From the NCBI RefSeq assembly GCF_004078635.1, contig NZ_RZNB01000008.1, positions 1-64,000 on the forward strand: a DNA stretch of 64,000 bases, read 5' to 3'. The translations under genes were made by a program, and so were the position numbers. Every line of letters starts with the position of its first letter. Within the stretch, counting starts at the first letter, position 1. The notes beneath the pieces were generated by a model. The model had not been told where the DNA came from. It searched no databases and worked only from the letters and a program-made list of their open reading frames with translations. This document shows, in pieces, positions 40,262 to 50,099 of the stretch. This DNA comes from Labedella phragmitis. Lineage in GTDB: Bacteria > Actinomycetota > Actinomycetes > Actinomycetales > Microbacteriaceae.

Positions 40262-41044
40262 ATGACTGGATTCGCACCGGCGCACGAGCGCCTCATCGAC
40301 AGCGTCCCCGTGCCCCCCGGCTCCGAGATCGTCGAGTACACGATCGAACACGAGCACGACGGCACCCGCTTGGCGAGCGTCGTCGTGCACGACGCGGCGC
40401 GGCCCGGTCCGAAGCCGACGATCGTGATCGTTCACGACTGGACGGGCCTCCGAGAGTATCCGCGCGCTCGCGCCCACATGCTCGCGCGGCTCGGCTACAC
40501 GGCCGTCGCGATCGATGTCTACGGCGTCGGCATGCGTTTCGACGATGACGACGTCGAAGGGGCGTCGGCGGAGGCCGGCCGGTACTACGGCGACCCTCCG
40601 CTCCTCCGTGCACGAGTCCAAGCAGGAGTCGAGGCGGCGGTAGCCGACGAGAACGTGGATCCCGACGCGGTCGTCGTGATCGGCTATTGCTTCGGTGGTT
40701 CCGCCGCGCTCGAGTTCGCGCGGACCGGGGCGGCCGTGCGCGGCGTCGTGTCCTTCCACGGAGGACTCATCGTTCACGATCCTGCCGACGTTTCGGCGAT
40801 CGCGGCTCCCCTGCTCGTCCTCACGGGCGGCTCGGATCCCGTGGTGCCCGACGCGGACCTCGCCGCGTTCCAGGACGAGCTCCGCTCGCGCGGCGGCATC
40901 GACTGGCAGGTCGTCGTCTACAGCGGAGCCCCGCACGCGTTCACCCTCCCGGGCCGGAACCACCACGAGGCGGCCGATCGGCGCAGTTGGCGCGCCTTCC
41001 TCGACTTCCTCGACGAGTTCCTCCCCCTGCCGGTGGCGGGCTAG
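40262..41044 (+). CDS. Dienelactone hydrolase family protein
   Basis: A 260-residue alpha/beta hydrolase with the Cys-Asp-His triad of the family: Cys143 in VVIGYCFGGSAALEFA, Asp in VLTGGSDPVVPDADL and His in YSGAPHAFTLPGRN. IVHDWTGLREYPRARAHMLA is the oxyanion-hole region. Possible substrates are dienelactones or simple esters; no aromatic degradation genes are nearby. ATG 40262 is chosen because it begins directly before the first conserved segment. The 198 bp before it contain no recognisable element. Its stop overlaps the stop region of the next gene on the other strand. Confidence 0.88.
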   Translation: MTGFAPAHERLIDSVPVPPGSEIVEYTIEHEHDGTRLASVVVHDAARPGPKPTIVIVHDWTGLREYPRARAHMLARLGYTAVAIDVYGVGMRFDDDDVEGASAEAGRYYGDPPLLRARVQAGVEAAVADENVDPDAVVVIGYCFGGSAALEFARTGAAVRGVVSFHGGLIVHDPADVSAIAAPLLVLTGGSDPVVPDADLAAFQDELRSRGGIDWQVVVYSGAPHAFTLPGRNHHEAADRRSWRAFLDFLDEFLPLPVAG

Positions 41045-41532
41045 GGCACGTCCTTCGGCACCGGCCAGACGTAGTCGAGGTCGGGTCGGGTGTCGGGGAA
41101 GAGCTCGCCGTAGAACTCGGGGTCCTTACGGAGCAGGTTGGAGCGGTGGCTCTCGTGGATGTCCTCGCGACCGAGCCACGGCGGCGGCGGGGTCTGCCCG
41201 GCCTCGTAGGCGAGCAGCTCGTCGATGACGGGCGTGCTGAGGGACTGGCGACTCAGCAGCGACGGGAGCGCGAGCACGGCGAGGGTCTTCTCGCGGCACG
41301 TGTCCGCAAAGCCGCGACGCTCCCACTCCGTGCACGTCGCATCCTGGTAGACCATGAGGCTCGGGCGGTGCCCGCGCCACATCTTCGCGACGGGGTGGTG
41401 CCTCCACCCGTAGTTCTCGACCGTGAGGGCGCGCATCACCTGCAGGGTCTCGACGCGCTGCTTCCCGAGCCGCTTCGTGTCGAGGGACCGGGCGCTGCGT
41501 TCGAAGTCGGCGTACGGCAGGAACGTCTGCAT
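41041..41532 (-). CDS. MSMEG_6728-like conserved protein
   Basis: A 163-residue cytoplasmic protein starting MQTFLPYADFERSARSLDTK, then RLGKQRVETLQVMRALTVEN and YGWRHHPVAKMWRGHRPSLM. This pattern is the conserved N-terminus of the actinobacterial MSMEG_6728 family. I recall such proteins being loosely linked to DNA repair glycosylases, but the function is not established. The conserved basic and aromatic residues would suit nucleic acid binding, which is a guess. It stands alone between a hydrolase gene and the bacteriocin-like operon. Confidence 0.8.
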   Translation of the reverse strand: MQTFLPYADFERSARSLDTKRLGKQRVETLQVMRALTVENYGWRHHPVAKMWRGHRPSLMVYQDATCTEWERRGFADTCREKTLAVLALPSLLSRQSLSTPVIDELLAYEAGQTPPPPWLGREDIHESHRSNLLRKDPEFYGELFPDTRPDLDYVWPVPKDVP

Positions 41533-41632
41533 GCTCCGACGTTAGGTCGGCATCGCGGGGCGATCCAGCCGTGGCGCGGCAGCACATCGGCGTGTACGAG
41601 GGCCCGCCAGCGGCGGCGGGACGGAGGGCGCG

Positions 41633-41848
41633 TCACCTCTCCGGATGCTCGCGCTCCGCGGGGTGGTCGTGGTCGTGTTCGTGGTCGTCCTCATGCTCCG
41701 CGACTCGTGAGCCGGGACGGAGCCGGGCCGAGGCCCGGCGCAACCGCGCGATACGGAGCAGTTGACGGGCGAACACGGCGGCGATCGTCAGGGGGATGAC
41801 GATCGCCGCTGTGAGGACGACGGAGACGAGAGCCGGCAGCGGGTCCAC
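41633..41848 (-). CDS. Small membrane protein with His/Asp/Glu-rich tail
   Basis: A 71-residue frame from GTG 41848: an N-terminal hydrophobic helix (LVSVVLTAAIVIPLTIAAVF), a basic stretch (RIARLRRASARLRPGSR) and a C-terminal tail AEHEDDHEHDHDHPAEREH that could bind divalent metals. It begins 8 bp after the lipoprotein gene stop with a weak GGCGAGG before it, so it would be third in the lactococcin-972-like operon. A role in immunity or metal binding is only inferred. No family is recognised; a chance frame is possible but the tight spacing argues for a gene. Confidence 0.55.
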   Translation of the reverse strand: MDPLPALVSVVLTAAIVIPLTIAAVFARQLLRIARLRRASARLRPGSRVAEHEDDHEHDHDHPAEREHPER

Positions 41849-41856
41849 GGCCTCGC

Positions 41857-42456
41857 CTACCCGTTCCTCAGGTCGAGTGGGTCCTCGCTGCAGGCGATGA
41901 AGCGCTCGTCCTCGCTCATGGCGACCAGATCGACGCCGTCCTCGTAGTCGCGCGCCGTGTAGTCGGGACCGACGATGCCCGCCCGGTGGAGGCAGTCGAC
42001 CATGATCGCCGCCTCGTCGAGGTTCTCCGGATTGCGGTCGATCGCGTCCTTCATCGTGAGCACCTGGATGCCGCCTTCCGACATGCACGCGTTGATGTCG
42101 TCCTCCGGCACGCCGCCGCCGTTCGTGTACTCGAGGGTGAAATCCGCGGCGAAGGAGGCCTCGATGCCCAGACCGTCGAGGCACTCGATGATCCGATCGC
42201 GGAAGTACCCGTATTCGAGCTCGTCGATCGTGCCGTCTTCGAGGGCCTGGCGCTCTTCCGGGGTCGCGATGCCGTACGTGCTCGTGAGCAGATCGGCCCA
42301 CGGTCCCGAGAAGGGGGTCGGCGGCGCGGCGGCGGAACCCGAGGCGGCTCCGTCGGCTCGATCACCGGCTGCGGGGGAGCAACCGGCGATCGAGCACGCG
42401 ACGAGGAGCGCGCCGACGGCCGCGACCATCCGTCTCAGCGGCTCACGACGGGTCAT
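41857..42456 (-). CDS. Acidic lipoprotein in the lactococcin-972-like operon
   Basis: A 199-residue protein with a lipoprotein signal (RRMVAAVGALLVACSIAGC, lipobox SIAGC). The mature part is acidic and contains YGIATPEERQALEDGTIDEL followed by EYGYFRDRIIECLDGLGIEA, with four more cysteines, for instance in DINACMSEGG, MVDCLHRAG and FIACSEDP. I recall similar lipoproteins with the DG-I--EY...C pattern beside actinobacterial lactococcin-972-like genes, but they are uncharacterised. It starts 5 bp after the bacteriocin-like gene, so coupling is strong. An outward-facing lipoprotein is a good candidate for self-immunity or for sensing. Confidence 0.72.
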   Translation of the reverse strand: MTRREPLRRMVAAVGALLVACSIAGCSPAAGDRADGAASGSAAAPPTPFSGPWADLLTSTYGIATPEERQALEDGTIDELEYGYFRDRIIECLDGLGIEASFAADFTLEYTNGGGVPEDDINACMSEGGIQVLTMKDAIDRNPENLDEAAIMVDCLHRAGIVGPDYTARDYEDGVDLVAMSEDERFIACSEDPLDLRNG

Positions 42457-42461
42457 GCGAC

Positions 42462-42791
42462 TCAGTACGTGTCCCAGAAGGCGGTGTTGCCGCCGATGAA
42501 CGTCTTGGCCGTCGACGTCTTGGCCCACGCACCGGGAGCCGCGCTCTTCTTCTTGCAGGTCTTCAGGATCGCCCCGTCGCACGCGGTCGCCGAGTGATAC
42601 AGCTTCGCGTGGTGGTAGTGCGAGAAGACGACGGCCTCCACGCCGTACTCCCACAGTCCTCCGCCGACCTTCTTCGTCGTGGTACCCGCTTCGGCCGCCG
42701 CCGGAGCGAACACCACGGCGAGTGCCAGCGCGGCCGCTCCCAGCCCGGTCAGCGAGCCCCTCTTCGTCATCAGGCGCATGCGCCTCTCCAT
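42462..42791 (-). CDS. Lactococcin 972-like bacteriocin precursor
   Basis: The precursor has a signal peptide (LTGLGAAALALAVVFAPAAA, likely cut after AEA) and a mature part of about 73 residues. GGGLWEYGVEAVVFSHYHH, KLYHSATACDG and APGAWAKTSTAKTF with GGNTAFWDTY match the lactococcin 972 family: N-terminal G-W-YG, a YHH element, HSATV-like, GxWAK, and an aromatic C-terminus. Lactococcin 972 binds lipid II and blocks septum formation. Two cysteines (ATACDG, LKTCKKK) are not in the founding member. The usual ABC transporter and multi-span immunity protein are not adjacent. ATG 42779, preceded by GGAGAGGCGC, is an alternative start. Confidence 0.8.
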   Translation of the reverse strand: MERRMRLMTKRGSLTGLGAAALALAVVFAPAAAEAGTTTKKVGGGLWEYGVEAVVFSHYHHAKLYHSATACDGAILKTCKKKSAAPGAWAKTSTAKTFIGGNTAFWDTY

Positions 42792-42901
42792 TTCTCTCGT
42801 GGACGCCGGACCGAGCGGTCCGACGCATCACGAACGTAACGGAGATACCCATAGGGATACCGTAGCGCGTCGCGATGTGGAGAACGCGATGGTCCGGGGG
42901 A

Positions 42902-43198
42902 CTAGGCGGCGGTGTCCTCAGGCAGGCGCCACTCGGCGACGAACTCCTCGACCGTCTTCTCCTCGAGGTCGCGCCGCACCCGGTGCACGAGGATCTCGGG
43001 ATCGCCGACGTCGGCCGGAGTGCGCATGATCTCCCGCCCCGTGTCACGCCGCCGCACGACGAGGTCGACGTCGGCCACGACGTCGGGGGAGCCGCCGACC
43101 GCCATCGCGACGAGGTTGATGAGGAGACGCACGCCGCGGAGCAGGCGCCCGCCGCGTCGCTTCTCGAGGTCCGCCGTGAGGATCTGGGCCGCATTCAC
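42902..43198 (-). CDS. Small conserved protein of unknown function
   Basis: A 98-residue frame from GTG 43198 with GGATGGAGAA before it. It has a basic N-terminus (LTADLEKRRGGRLLRGVRLL), a short hydrophobic stretch (LINLVAMAVGGSPDVVADV) and a charged second half (VVRRRDTGREIMRTPADVGD). The C-terminus VEEFVAEWRLPEDTAA is acidic. No family is recognised. It is divergent from the M18 aminopeptidase gene and shares with it a spacer with a strong inverted repeat. Codon usage agrees with neighbouring genes. Confidence 0.6.
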   Translation of the reverse strand: MNAAQILTADLEKRRGGRLLRGVRLLINLVAMAVGGSPDVVADVDLVVRRRDTGREIMRTPADVGDPEILVHRVRRDLEEKTVEEFVAEWRLPEDTAA

Positions 43199-43275
43199 TT
43201 CTCCATCCTCTCTCCTCTCGGACGGAGGCGGACGGAGGCCGACGGGGGATGCGCCCGCTCCCTCTCCCCCCGTGA

Positions 43276-43317
43276 ACACGTCCTCCGTGCTCGAAAGCGC
43301 GTGCACGGAGGACGTGT
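43276..43317. promoter_or_regulatory. 15-bp inverted repeat between divergent genes
   Basis: ACACGTCCTCCGTGC (43276-43290) and GCACGGAGGACGTGT (43303-43317) are exact complements 12 bp apart. The spacer separates two divergent genes, so an operator is more likely than a terminator. Confidence 0.5.
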
Positions 43318-43348
43318 CCAGGTACCGCCGGAGTGCTTGGATGGATGG

Positions 43349-44668
43349 ATGGACTCCGCAGCCCACGTCGCCGATCTGGCCAGCTTCGTCACCGCGTCCC
43401 CCTCGTCGTACCACGCCGCTCGAGAGGTCGCCGCGCGAGCGACGTCCGCCGGCTTCGCCCTGCTCGACGAGTCCGCTGACTGGGCCGACGTCGGGCCCGG
43501 CTTCCGGGGCGTCGTCGTGCGCGACGGCGCGGTCATCGTCGTGGCCGTGCCCGACGGCGCGACGGCGACCACTCCTTTCCGCATCGTCGGTGCCCACACC
43601 GACTCGCCCGGGTTCAAGCTCAAGCCGAAGCCCACGACGGCGGCGGCCGGCTGGCTGCAGGCGGGAGTCGAGGTCTACGGCGGTCCGCTCCTCAACTCGT
43701 GGCTCGACCGCGAACTCGAGCTCGCGGGTCGTCTCGTCACGCGGGACGGGCGGGAGCACCTCGTGCGCACGGGGCCGTTCCTGCGGATCCCGCAGCTCGC
43801 GATCCACCTCGATCGTGACGCGAACTCGGGGCTCGCCCTCGACCGTCAGCGCCACGTCCAGCCCGTGTTCGGGGTCGGCGACGTCACGTCCGGCGACCTC
43901 GTCGGGATCCTCGCGGAGCGGGTCGGCGTCGCGTCGGAGGACGTGCTCGGGTATGACGTGCTCACCGCGGACACGCAGGAACCGCGGACCTTCGGGCTCG
44001 ACGACGCGCTCTTCGCGTCCGGGCGGCTCGACAACCTGAGTTCGGTCCACGCGGGTCTCGCAGCCCTGCTCGCGGCCGTCGACGCAGGAGAGTCCCGTGA
44101 TAGCGGGGCCACAGATCTCGATGCCGCGGATCTCGGCGCCGTCCTCGTGCTCGCCGCGTTCGACCACGAAGAGCTCGGGTCCGAATCGCGCTCGGGGGCG
44201 AGCGGACCCTTCCTCGCCGACGTGCTCTCCCGCGTGGGCGGAGCGCTCGGCGCGGGACCGGCCGAGCTCGCGCGATCCTTCGCCGCCTCGTGGGTCGTGT
44301 CGGCGGACGCCGGCCACGCCGTCCACCCCAACTACCCCGAGAAGCACGATCCCGTGAACCGCCCGCTCGCCGGACGCGGCCCGCTGCTCAAGATCAACGC
44401 CAATCAGCGCTACTCGACCGACGCGCATGGGGCCGCGCTGTGGGCGCGCGCGAGTGAAGCGGCCGGGGTGCCGTTCCAGGAGTTCGTCTCCAACAACACC
44501 GTGCCGTGCGGGTCGACCATCGGTCCGCTCACCGCGACGCGGCTCGGTATCCGCACCGTCGATGTCGGGGTCGCGCTTCTGTCGATGCACTCGGCGCGCG
44601 AACTCGTGCACGTCGACGACGTCGCGGCGCTCGCGGCCGCCTCGACGGCCTTCTACCGCGGCGCATAG
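43349..44668 (+). CDS. M18 family aminopeptidase
   Basis: A 439-residue cytoplasmic metallo-aminopeptidase. The metal ligands are visible in RIVGAHTDSPGFKLKPKP (His), SGRLDNLSSVHAGL (Asp), LAAFDHEELGSESRSGA (Glu pair), VVSADAGHAVHPNYPEKHDP (Asp) and ALLSMHSARELVHVDD (His). GGPLLNSWLDRELELAGRL is another M18 signature. It removes N-terminal residues from peptides, preferentially acidic ones in known members. The ATG at 43349 is the last in an ATGGATGGATGG run and the only one in frame; a TTG 12 bp upstream is possible. Confidence 0.92.
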   Translation: MDSAAHVADLASFVTASPSSYHAAREVAARATSAGFALLDESADWADVGPGFRGVVVRDGAVIVVAVPDGATATTPFRIVGAHTDSPGFKLKPKPTTAAAGWLQAGVEVYGGPLLNSWLDRELELAGRLVTRDGREHLVRTGPFLRIPQLAIHLDRDANSGLALDRQRHVQPVFGVGDVTSGDLVGILAERVGVASEDVLGYDVLTADTQEPRTFGLDDALFASGRLDNLSSVHAGLAALLAAVDAGESRDSGATDLDAADLGAVLVLAAFDHEELGSESRSGASGPFLADVLSRVGGALGAGPAELARSFAASWVVSADAGHAVHPNYPEKHDPVNRPLAGRGPLLKINANQRYSTDAHGAALWARASEAAGVPFQEFVSNNTVPCGSTIGPLTATRLGIRTVDVGVALLSMHSARELVHVDDVAALAAASTAFYRGA

Positions 44669-44713
44669 ACGCAGGCACCGGCATCGTGACGAGGCCGTGG
44701 GATGGCATCGTCG

Positions 44714-44741
44714 CTCGCCGCTCGCCGCTCGCCGCTCGCGG
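44714..44741. repeat. Short CTCGCCG tandem repeat
   Basis: Three exact 7-bp CTCGCCG units and a fourth with one change lie between the aminopeptidase and the GH5 gene end. It is simple sequence with no apparent function. Confidence 0.75.
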
Positions 44742-44805
44742 CACGGGTGTCGCGCCGCTGTGCCCGTCGGCTCACCCCCTCAGATGAGCCGACGGGGCAC
44801 GTCGA

Positions 44806-46272
44806 TCAGCCTCTGACGGCCAATTCGTACACGCGGGCGATCTCCGCCTCCGTCGTCGACGCCGACGGATCGGTGACGACGAGGCGCACCTGGTCGACAC
44901 CCGCGACGCCCACCGGGACGTCGAGAGCCGGCTGCGTGTTCCCGGTGATGGACGCGACCTGCTGCCATTCGCCGCCAGTGTGCACTTCGAGCGTGAAGTC
45001 CACGAGGACGACGCCCGACCCGCCGCCGTAGCCGCTGTAGACGCCGACCGAATCGACGGTCTGCGCGGAGCCGAGGGTGACCGTCGCCGTCGGTGTCGTG
45101 TCACCGACGGCGGAGAGCCATCGACCGGCGTCGGAGCAGTCGCCGTCTGTGAGGTTGTCGCCTGAGAACGACTGGTGCACCGAGGACACCTGCGCAGCCG
45201 CCCCGACGGCGTCGTGCGATTCGCACGGCGACACGTTCGGTGCGCCCGCGAGCCAGTCCTTGATGAACCGCCCCTGGAACTCCCCGCCCATCAGGTTCCA
45301 CTCGTAATCGAACATCTGCGGCTTCCAGAAGTTGTCGAGGATCCACGCTTGCCAGCCGATCCACGGATGCGCGTCCATGTACTCGCGGAACGGTACACCC
45401 CAGTTCGAGGTCGTCCCGTTCGTGATCGGATCGGAGAACTCGCCCGGCGGATTCCAGCCGAACTCGGTGAGCACGACGGGCACGGTGTTCGCCGCGTTGC
45501 CGAACTTGCCGTCGAGGAGGGTCGGCGTCGGGGAGCCTTGGTTCGGATAGAGGTGGTACACGTAGGCGAGATTGTCGTCGTCGACGGGATTGGCGAGGGC
45601 GCCGTTGAGCATCGTCGACCATTGGGGAGAACCCATGAGGAGGAGCGTGTCGGGAGCGACGGTGCGGATCGAGTCGACGACGGGCTGGATGTAGTCCTTC
45701 CAGGTGTTCCAGTTCGCCGGGTTGATCGGTTCGTTGAACACCTCGAAGATCACGTTCGTGGTGGAGCCGTAGATCGGTGCGATGTAGTCCCAGAAGCGCT
45801 TCACCATCGATTGCGGCACGGCACCCGGGCCGTCGCCGTAGTCCCGCACCAGGTGCAGGTCGATGATGAGGTAGATCCCGAGGTCGACCGCCTGATCGAC
45901 GTACGGCGCGATGTACTGGGCGTCGTAGGCGGCGAGGTCGGTCGTCGAACTGATCTCGGTGACCGGCAGGCGCACGACGTCGGAGAACCACCCGGCCGAC
46001 GCGTCGGCCGCCAGATCGATGAGCTCCGCTGTGGGCTTCGAGTCGCAGTAGTCGCAGACGTCGTTCTGCTCGGGGGCGAGGACCGAGACGCCCTGGAGGG
46101 TCACCCCTCGACCGTTCGCGTCCCGGATCCAGTTGCCGTCCACCTGCAGCGCGGGCGCCGAGCCCGCTGGTGCTGCGCTCGCCGCGGCGGGAAGGCCGCC
46201 CAGTGCGAGCCCGCCGGCCACGATCGCGACGACTGCCGCGATCGAGCGCCGTCGGTGTCTTGGTCGTTCCAT
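44806..46272 (-). CDS. Secreted glycoside hydrolase family 5 enzyme with discoidin-like domain
   Basis: The 488-residue protein has a signal peptide (SIAAVVAIVAGGLALGGLPA), a GH5-type TIM barrel to about residue 360, and a C-terminal F5/8 type C-like carbohydrate-binding domain. The acid/base glutamate is in VIFEVFNEPINPANW and the nucleophile in VVLTEFGWNPPGEF; LIIDLHLVRDYGDG and WIGWQAWILDNFWKP also fit. Activity on a beta-1,4-glucan or mannan is probable. The C-terminal domain (RWLSAVGDTTPTATVTLGS, ARVYELAVRG) is similar to that of the protein encoded at 61479. It is the last gene of the Dpp-type operon. GAGGGG precedes ATG 46272. Confidence 0.88.
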   Translation of the reverse strand: MERPRHRRRSIAAVVAIVAGGLALGGLPAAASAAPAGSAPALQVDGNWIRDANGRGVTLQGVSVLAPEQNDVCDYCDSKPTAELIDLAADASAGWFSDVVRLPVTEISSTTDLAAYDAQYIAPYVDQAVDLGIYLIIDLHLVRDYGDGPGAVPQSMVKRFWDYIAPIYGSTTNVIFEVFNEPINPANWNTWKDYIQPVVDSIRTVAPDTLLLMGSPQWSTMLNGALANPVDDDNLAYVYHLYPNQGSPTPTLLDGKFGNAANTVPVVLTEFGWNPPGEFSDPITNGTTSNWGVPFREYMDAHPWIGWQAWILDNFWKPQMFDYEWNLMGGEFQGRFIKDWLAGAPNVSPCESHDAVGAAAQVSSVHQSFSGDNLTDGDCSDAGRWLSAVGDTTPTATVTLGSAQTVDSVGVYSGYGGGSGVVLVDFTLEVHTGGEWQQVASITGNTQPALDVPVGVAGVDQVRLVVTDPSASTTEAEIARVYELAVRG

Positions 46273-46324
46273 GAGTTTTCCCCTCTCGTCACCGGTCGCC
46301 TCGTTGCGACCGCTCGCCTCGCCC

Positions 46325-47971
46325 TCAGCGGGCGGGGACGTTCTCGTCCTCTTCCGCGCGTACGGGACTCCAGTGGTGCGTCCGCACGTGCTCCGGCCAG
46401 CGGAGCGTGAGTCCCAGCGGGCCCGTGAGGAGGGACCGGAAGTCGTGCAGGAGGTGCTCGTCCGCGCGGACGGCGCGCGGCGGCACGCGTCTCTCCAGCG
46501 CGAACGTGGCGAGGGCGCCGACGGCCTCCCCGATGCTCCATTCCACGGGGTGCAAGCGGTAGCAGCCGTTCGTGATGTGCGTCGAGCCGATGTTCTTCGC
46601 CGCCGGCAGCAGGTTGTCGATCCGCACCGGAAGCAGGGCTCCGAGCGGGATCTGGAACGGGTACGCCTCGATGTCGACGTACGTGCGCCCCGAGGTGCTC
46701 GGGTGCAGATCGATACGGTAGTGACCGATCCCGACGCTGTCGTCGAAGAGTGCGCTCCCGGTGCCGCGACCGCGGGACTCGACGCCCACGTGCTGCTCGA
46801 GGACACGGAACTCCGTCACGGCGCGTCGGGCCTCCCGGATGTACGCCGCCATCGCGAACCCGTCATCGGTTCCCGTCACGTCCCCGCGCAGCATCAGTCC
46901 GGGGTACCCCTCGCCGCCGTCCTCCCGTGGGGCCTCGGTCTGCATCCAGTGGAGGAACGACGCCGACAGTTCCCGACTCGCGGCGAGCGCCCGTTCCGCG
47001 GCATCGGGCTCGACGCCGAGAAGCGGCGCCTCCCAGTAGTCCACCTGCGGCCAGTTGACGAGGGAGACGTCCGAGTCGATCGTTCCGTCTCGGAAGTTCT
47101 CGGCGGCGAGGACGCGGCGGAACCGCCACAGGTCGAACGGCACGTTCGGCGTCGGCAGAGCCTGGAAGATGGGGCGTGTCCGCACGCGTAGGCCGATGGG
47201 CTCGACATCCGTCCAGGAGAGCTGCGGACCCGGCCAGAATGGATCGACGTGGGTCCGCCAGTGCTCGTACCGCTCGGGCTTCGCGATGGTGTGGTCCTCG
47301 CCCGGACGGTGTTCGACCGCGAAGCACCAGGAGATCGCCTGCTGATCGAGGGGATCGGCGTTCGGCGGAGCGTGCAGTTCGCCGGTGTCGTCGCGGCCCT
47401 CCGCGCCGATGACGTGTTCGACACCTCCGAGTTCGAGCAGGTCGCCGAGCTCCGTCGCATCCACGACGATCGGCGCGCGCAATTCGTGCTCCATACCGTC
47501 GTCGCCTCTGACCGTGACGGCGCGGACCTCGTGTCCGCGCACCTCGACGGCGACCGGCCGCGCGCGGAGCATCACCCGAAGACGCCCGGACGCGAGCCAC
47601 GGTGCGAGCATCTCGTCGATCACCGCGGCGGCGACGCGCGGCTCGTGGCAGAGGCGGCTCACGACACCGGCGCCGGGATTCAGGTGCGGATCGGCGGCCG
47701 CCGCGGCCGTCAGCGGGTAGTTGCGGCGGTAGTAGTCGCGGACGCGATTGCGGAACTCCGCGTAGCTCGGCGAGGTCGACGGCGCTTCGATCCACGCGTT
47801 CTCATCGGGCGGCACCGCTTGACTCGTGAGCTGACCGCCGAGCCACGCGGTCTCCTCCGTCACGATGACGCGAGAGCCGAGGCGGAGGGCCGTGAGCGCG
47901 GCGGCGACCCCTCCGGTTCCGCCGCCGATCACGAGGAGATCGGCACCGTGTCGCTCGGATCGATGATTCAT
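46325..47971 (-). CDS. FAD-dependent oxidoreductase (PF12831-like)
   Basis: A 548-residue flavoprotein. The dinucleotide-binding motif is LLVIGGGTGGVAAALTALRL, followed by VTEETAWLGGQLTSQAVPPD. IVVDATELGDLLELGGVEHV and LLPAAKNIGSTHITNGCYRL with VEWSIGEAVGALA complete the family pattern. No signal peptide is present, so it acts in the cytoplasm. Members of this family occur in polysaccharide loci and are thought to oxidise sugars or related compounds, but few are characterised. The operon also encodes a GH5 enzyme and an importer, so the imported oligosaccharide is the likely substrate. It overlaps the LacI gene by 4 bp. A second, distant paralogue starts at 63432. Confidence 0.88.
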   Translation of the reverse strand: MNHRSERHGADLLVIGGGTGGVAAALTALRLGSRVIVTEETAWLGGQLTSQAVPPDENAWIEAPSTSPSYAEFRNRVRDYYRRNYPLTAAAAADPHLNPGAGVVSRLCHEPRVAAAVIDEMLAPWLASGRLRVMLRARPVAVEVRGHEVRAVTVRGDDGMEHELRAPIVVDATELGDLLELGGVEHVIGAEGRDDTGELHAPPNADPLDQQAISWCFAVEHRPGEDHTIAKPERYEHWRTHVDPFWPGPQLSWTDVEPIGLRVRTRPIFQALPTPNVPFDLWRFRRVLAAENFRDGTIDSDVSLVNWPQVDYWEAPLLGVEPDAAERALAASRELSASFLHWMQTEAPREDGGEGYPGLMLRGDVTGTDDGFAMAAYIREARRAVTEFRVLEQHVGVESRGRGTGSALFDDSVGIGHYRIDLHPSTSGRTYVDIEAYPFQIPLGALLPVRIDNLLPAAKNIGSTHITNGCYRLHPVEWSIGEAVGALATFALERRVPPRAVRADEHLLHDFRSLLTGPLGLTLRWPEHVRTHHWSPVRAEEDENVPAR

Positions 47972-49019
47972 CGTTCGGCTCCCCGTGTCGCGTCGGCGAT
48001 CGTGCCGCCCGGAACCACCTCGCACGCCACGAGCACGCTCTCCCGCTCGGCATCGGGGTCCTGCACCATCGCGATGAGGCTGTCCACGGCGATGCGGCCG
48101 ATCTGCTTGCGAGGGATGCGGAGGTCGTCCCAGTGCTCGCCCGCCGCCGAGGTGTCCTCGAGGACGGCGACCGAGACGTCCTGCGGCACCGACAGCCCCC
48201 GCGCGGACAGCTCCGTGCGGAGCCTGTCGGCGATGCGCTCGCTCTCGACGACCGCTGCGGTGGTGTCCCCGCGCGCGAATCCGTCGATGACGGCGCTGTC
48301 GAGACCGCTCACGCCGCTCACGAAGCCGGGGGACGTGTCCACGATGCCCAGCCGGGCGACGGCGTCGGCGTACCCGGAGCGTCGGTCGTCGTACGGCTCC
48401 CCCTCGATCGAGTCCCGGAGGTAGGCGAACCGGCGGTGGCCGTGAGCGTGGACGCGCTCCACGATCTCCGCGGCGGCACGCCGGTAGTCCGGGACGATGC
48501 AGGGGAACGGCGCGCCGTCGACGTCGCGGCGACCGATGTGCACGAACGGGTAGCCCTCGTGCCACAACCGCGCGAGCTCCTCGCGATCGGGCGACATGCC
48601 GAGGAGGACGCTGCCGTCGGCGATCGTGAGGCGGTTCGTCTCCTCCCGGTAGATCTTGCGACCGCCGGCCCCGTCTCCCGTCGAACTGAAGAGCACGAGG
48701 TCGTGGCGGGTCTCCTCCGCCCGCTCCTCGATGCCGAGGAGGAACTCGAAGTAGAAGCTCTCACGCGCGTTCGGGAACAGAGGTTCGAACGTGTGCACGC
48801 CGAGGAGTTGCGTGCGCTTGCCACGCAGGTTCCGGGCGATGGGATTCGGCACGTACCCGAGGCTCGCGATGGCGGCGAGGATCCGGTCACGGGTCTCCGC
48901 GGGGATGCGGGAGTCGGTTCCGTCCCCGCTGATCACACGCGAGACGGCCGATTGCGAAACGCCGGCGAGTCGGGCGACGTCCGATTGGCGAGCGGCCCTC
49001 TGCCGTCCGGTGGTGCTGG

Positions 49020-49023
<4 letters not shown>
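47968..49023 (-). CDS. LacI family transcriptional regulator
   Basis: A 351-residue regulator: DNA-binding head QSDVARLAGVSQSAVSRVIS with IPAETRDRILAAIASLGYVP and the hinge NPIARNLRGKRTQLLGV. The periplasmic-binding-like core ends with RIPRKQIGRIAVDSLIAMVQ. It overlaps the ABC ATPase gene upstream and the flavoprotein gene downstream by 4 bp each, so it is embedded in the operon. It probably represses the whole locus until an oligosaccharide binds. Matching inverted motifs near 54850 and 54900 are candidate sites. Confidence 0.93.

Positions 49024-50095
<1,072 letters not shown>

Positions 50096-50099
<4 letters not shown>

Noticed and set aside
44669-44805. CTCGCCG repeat as a regulatory array
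   Set aside because: Four imperfect 7-bp units between gene ends look like simple slippage; no symmetry or position suggests a role.
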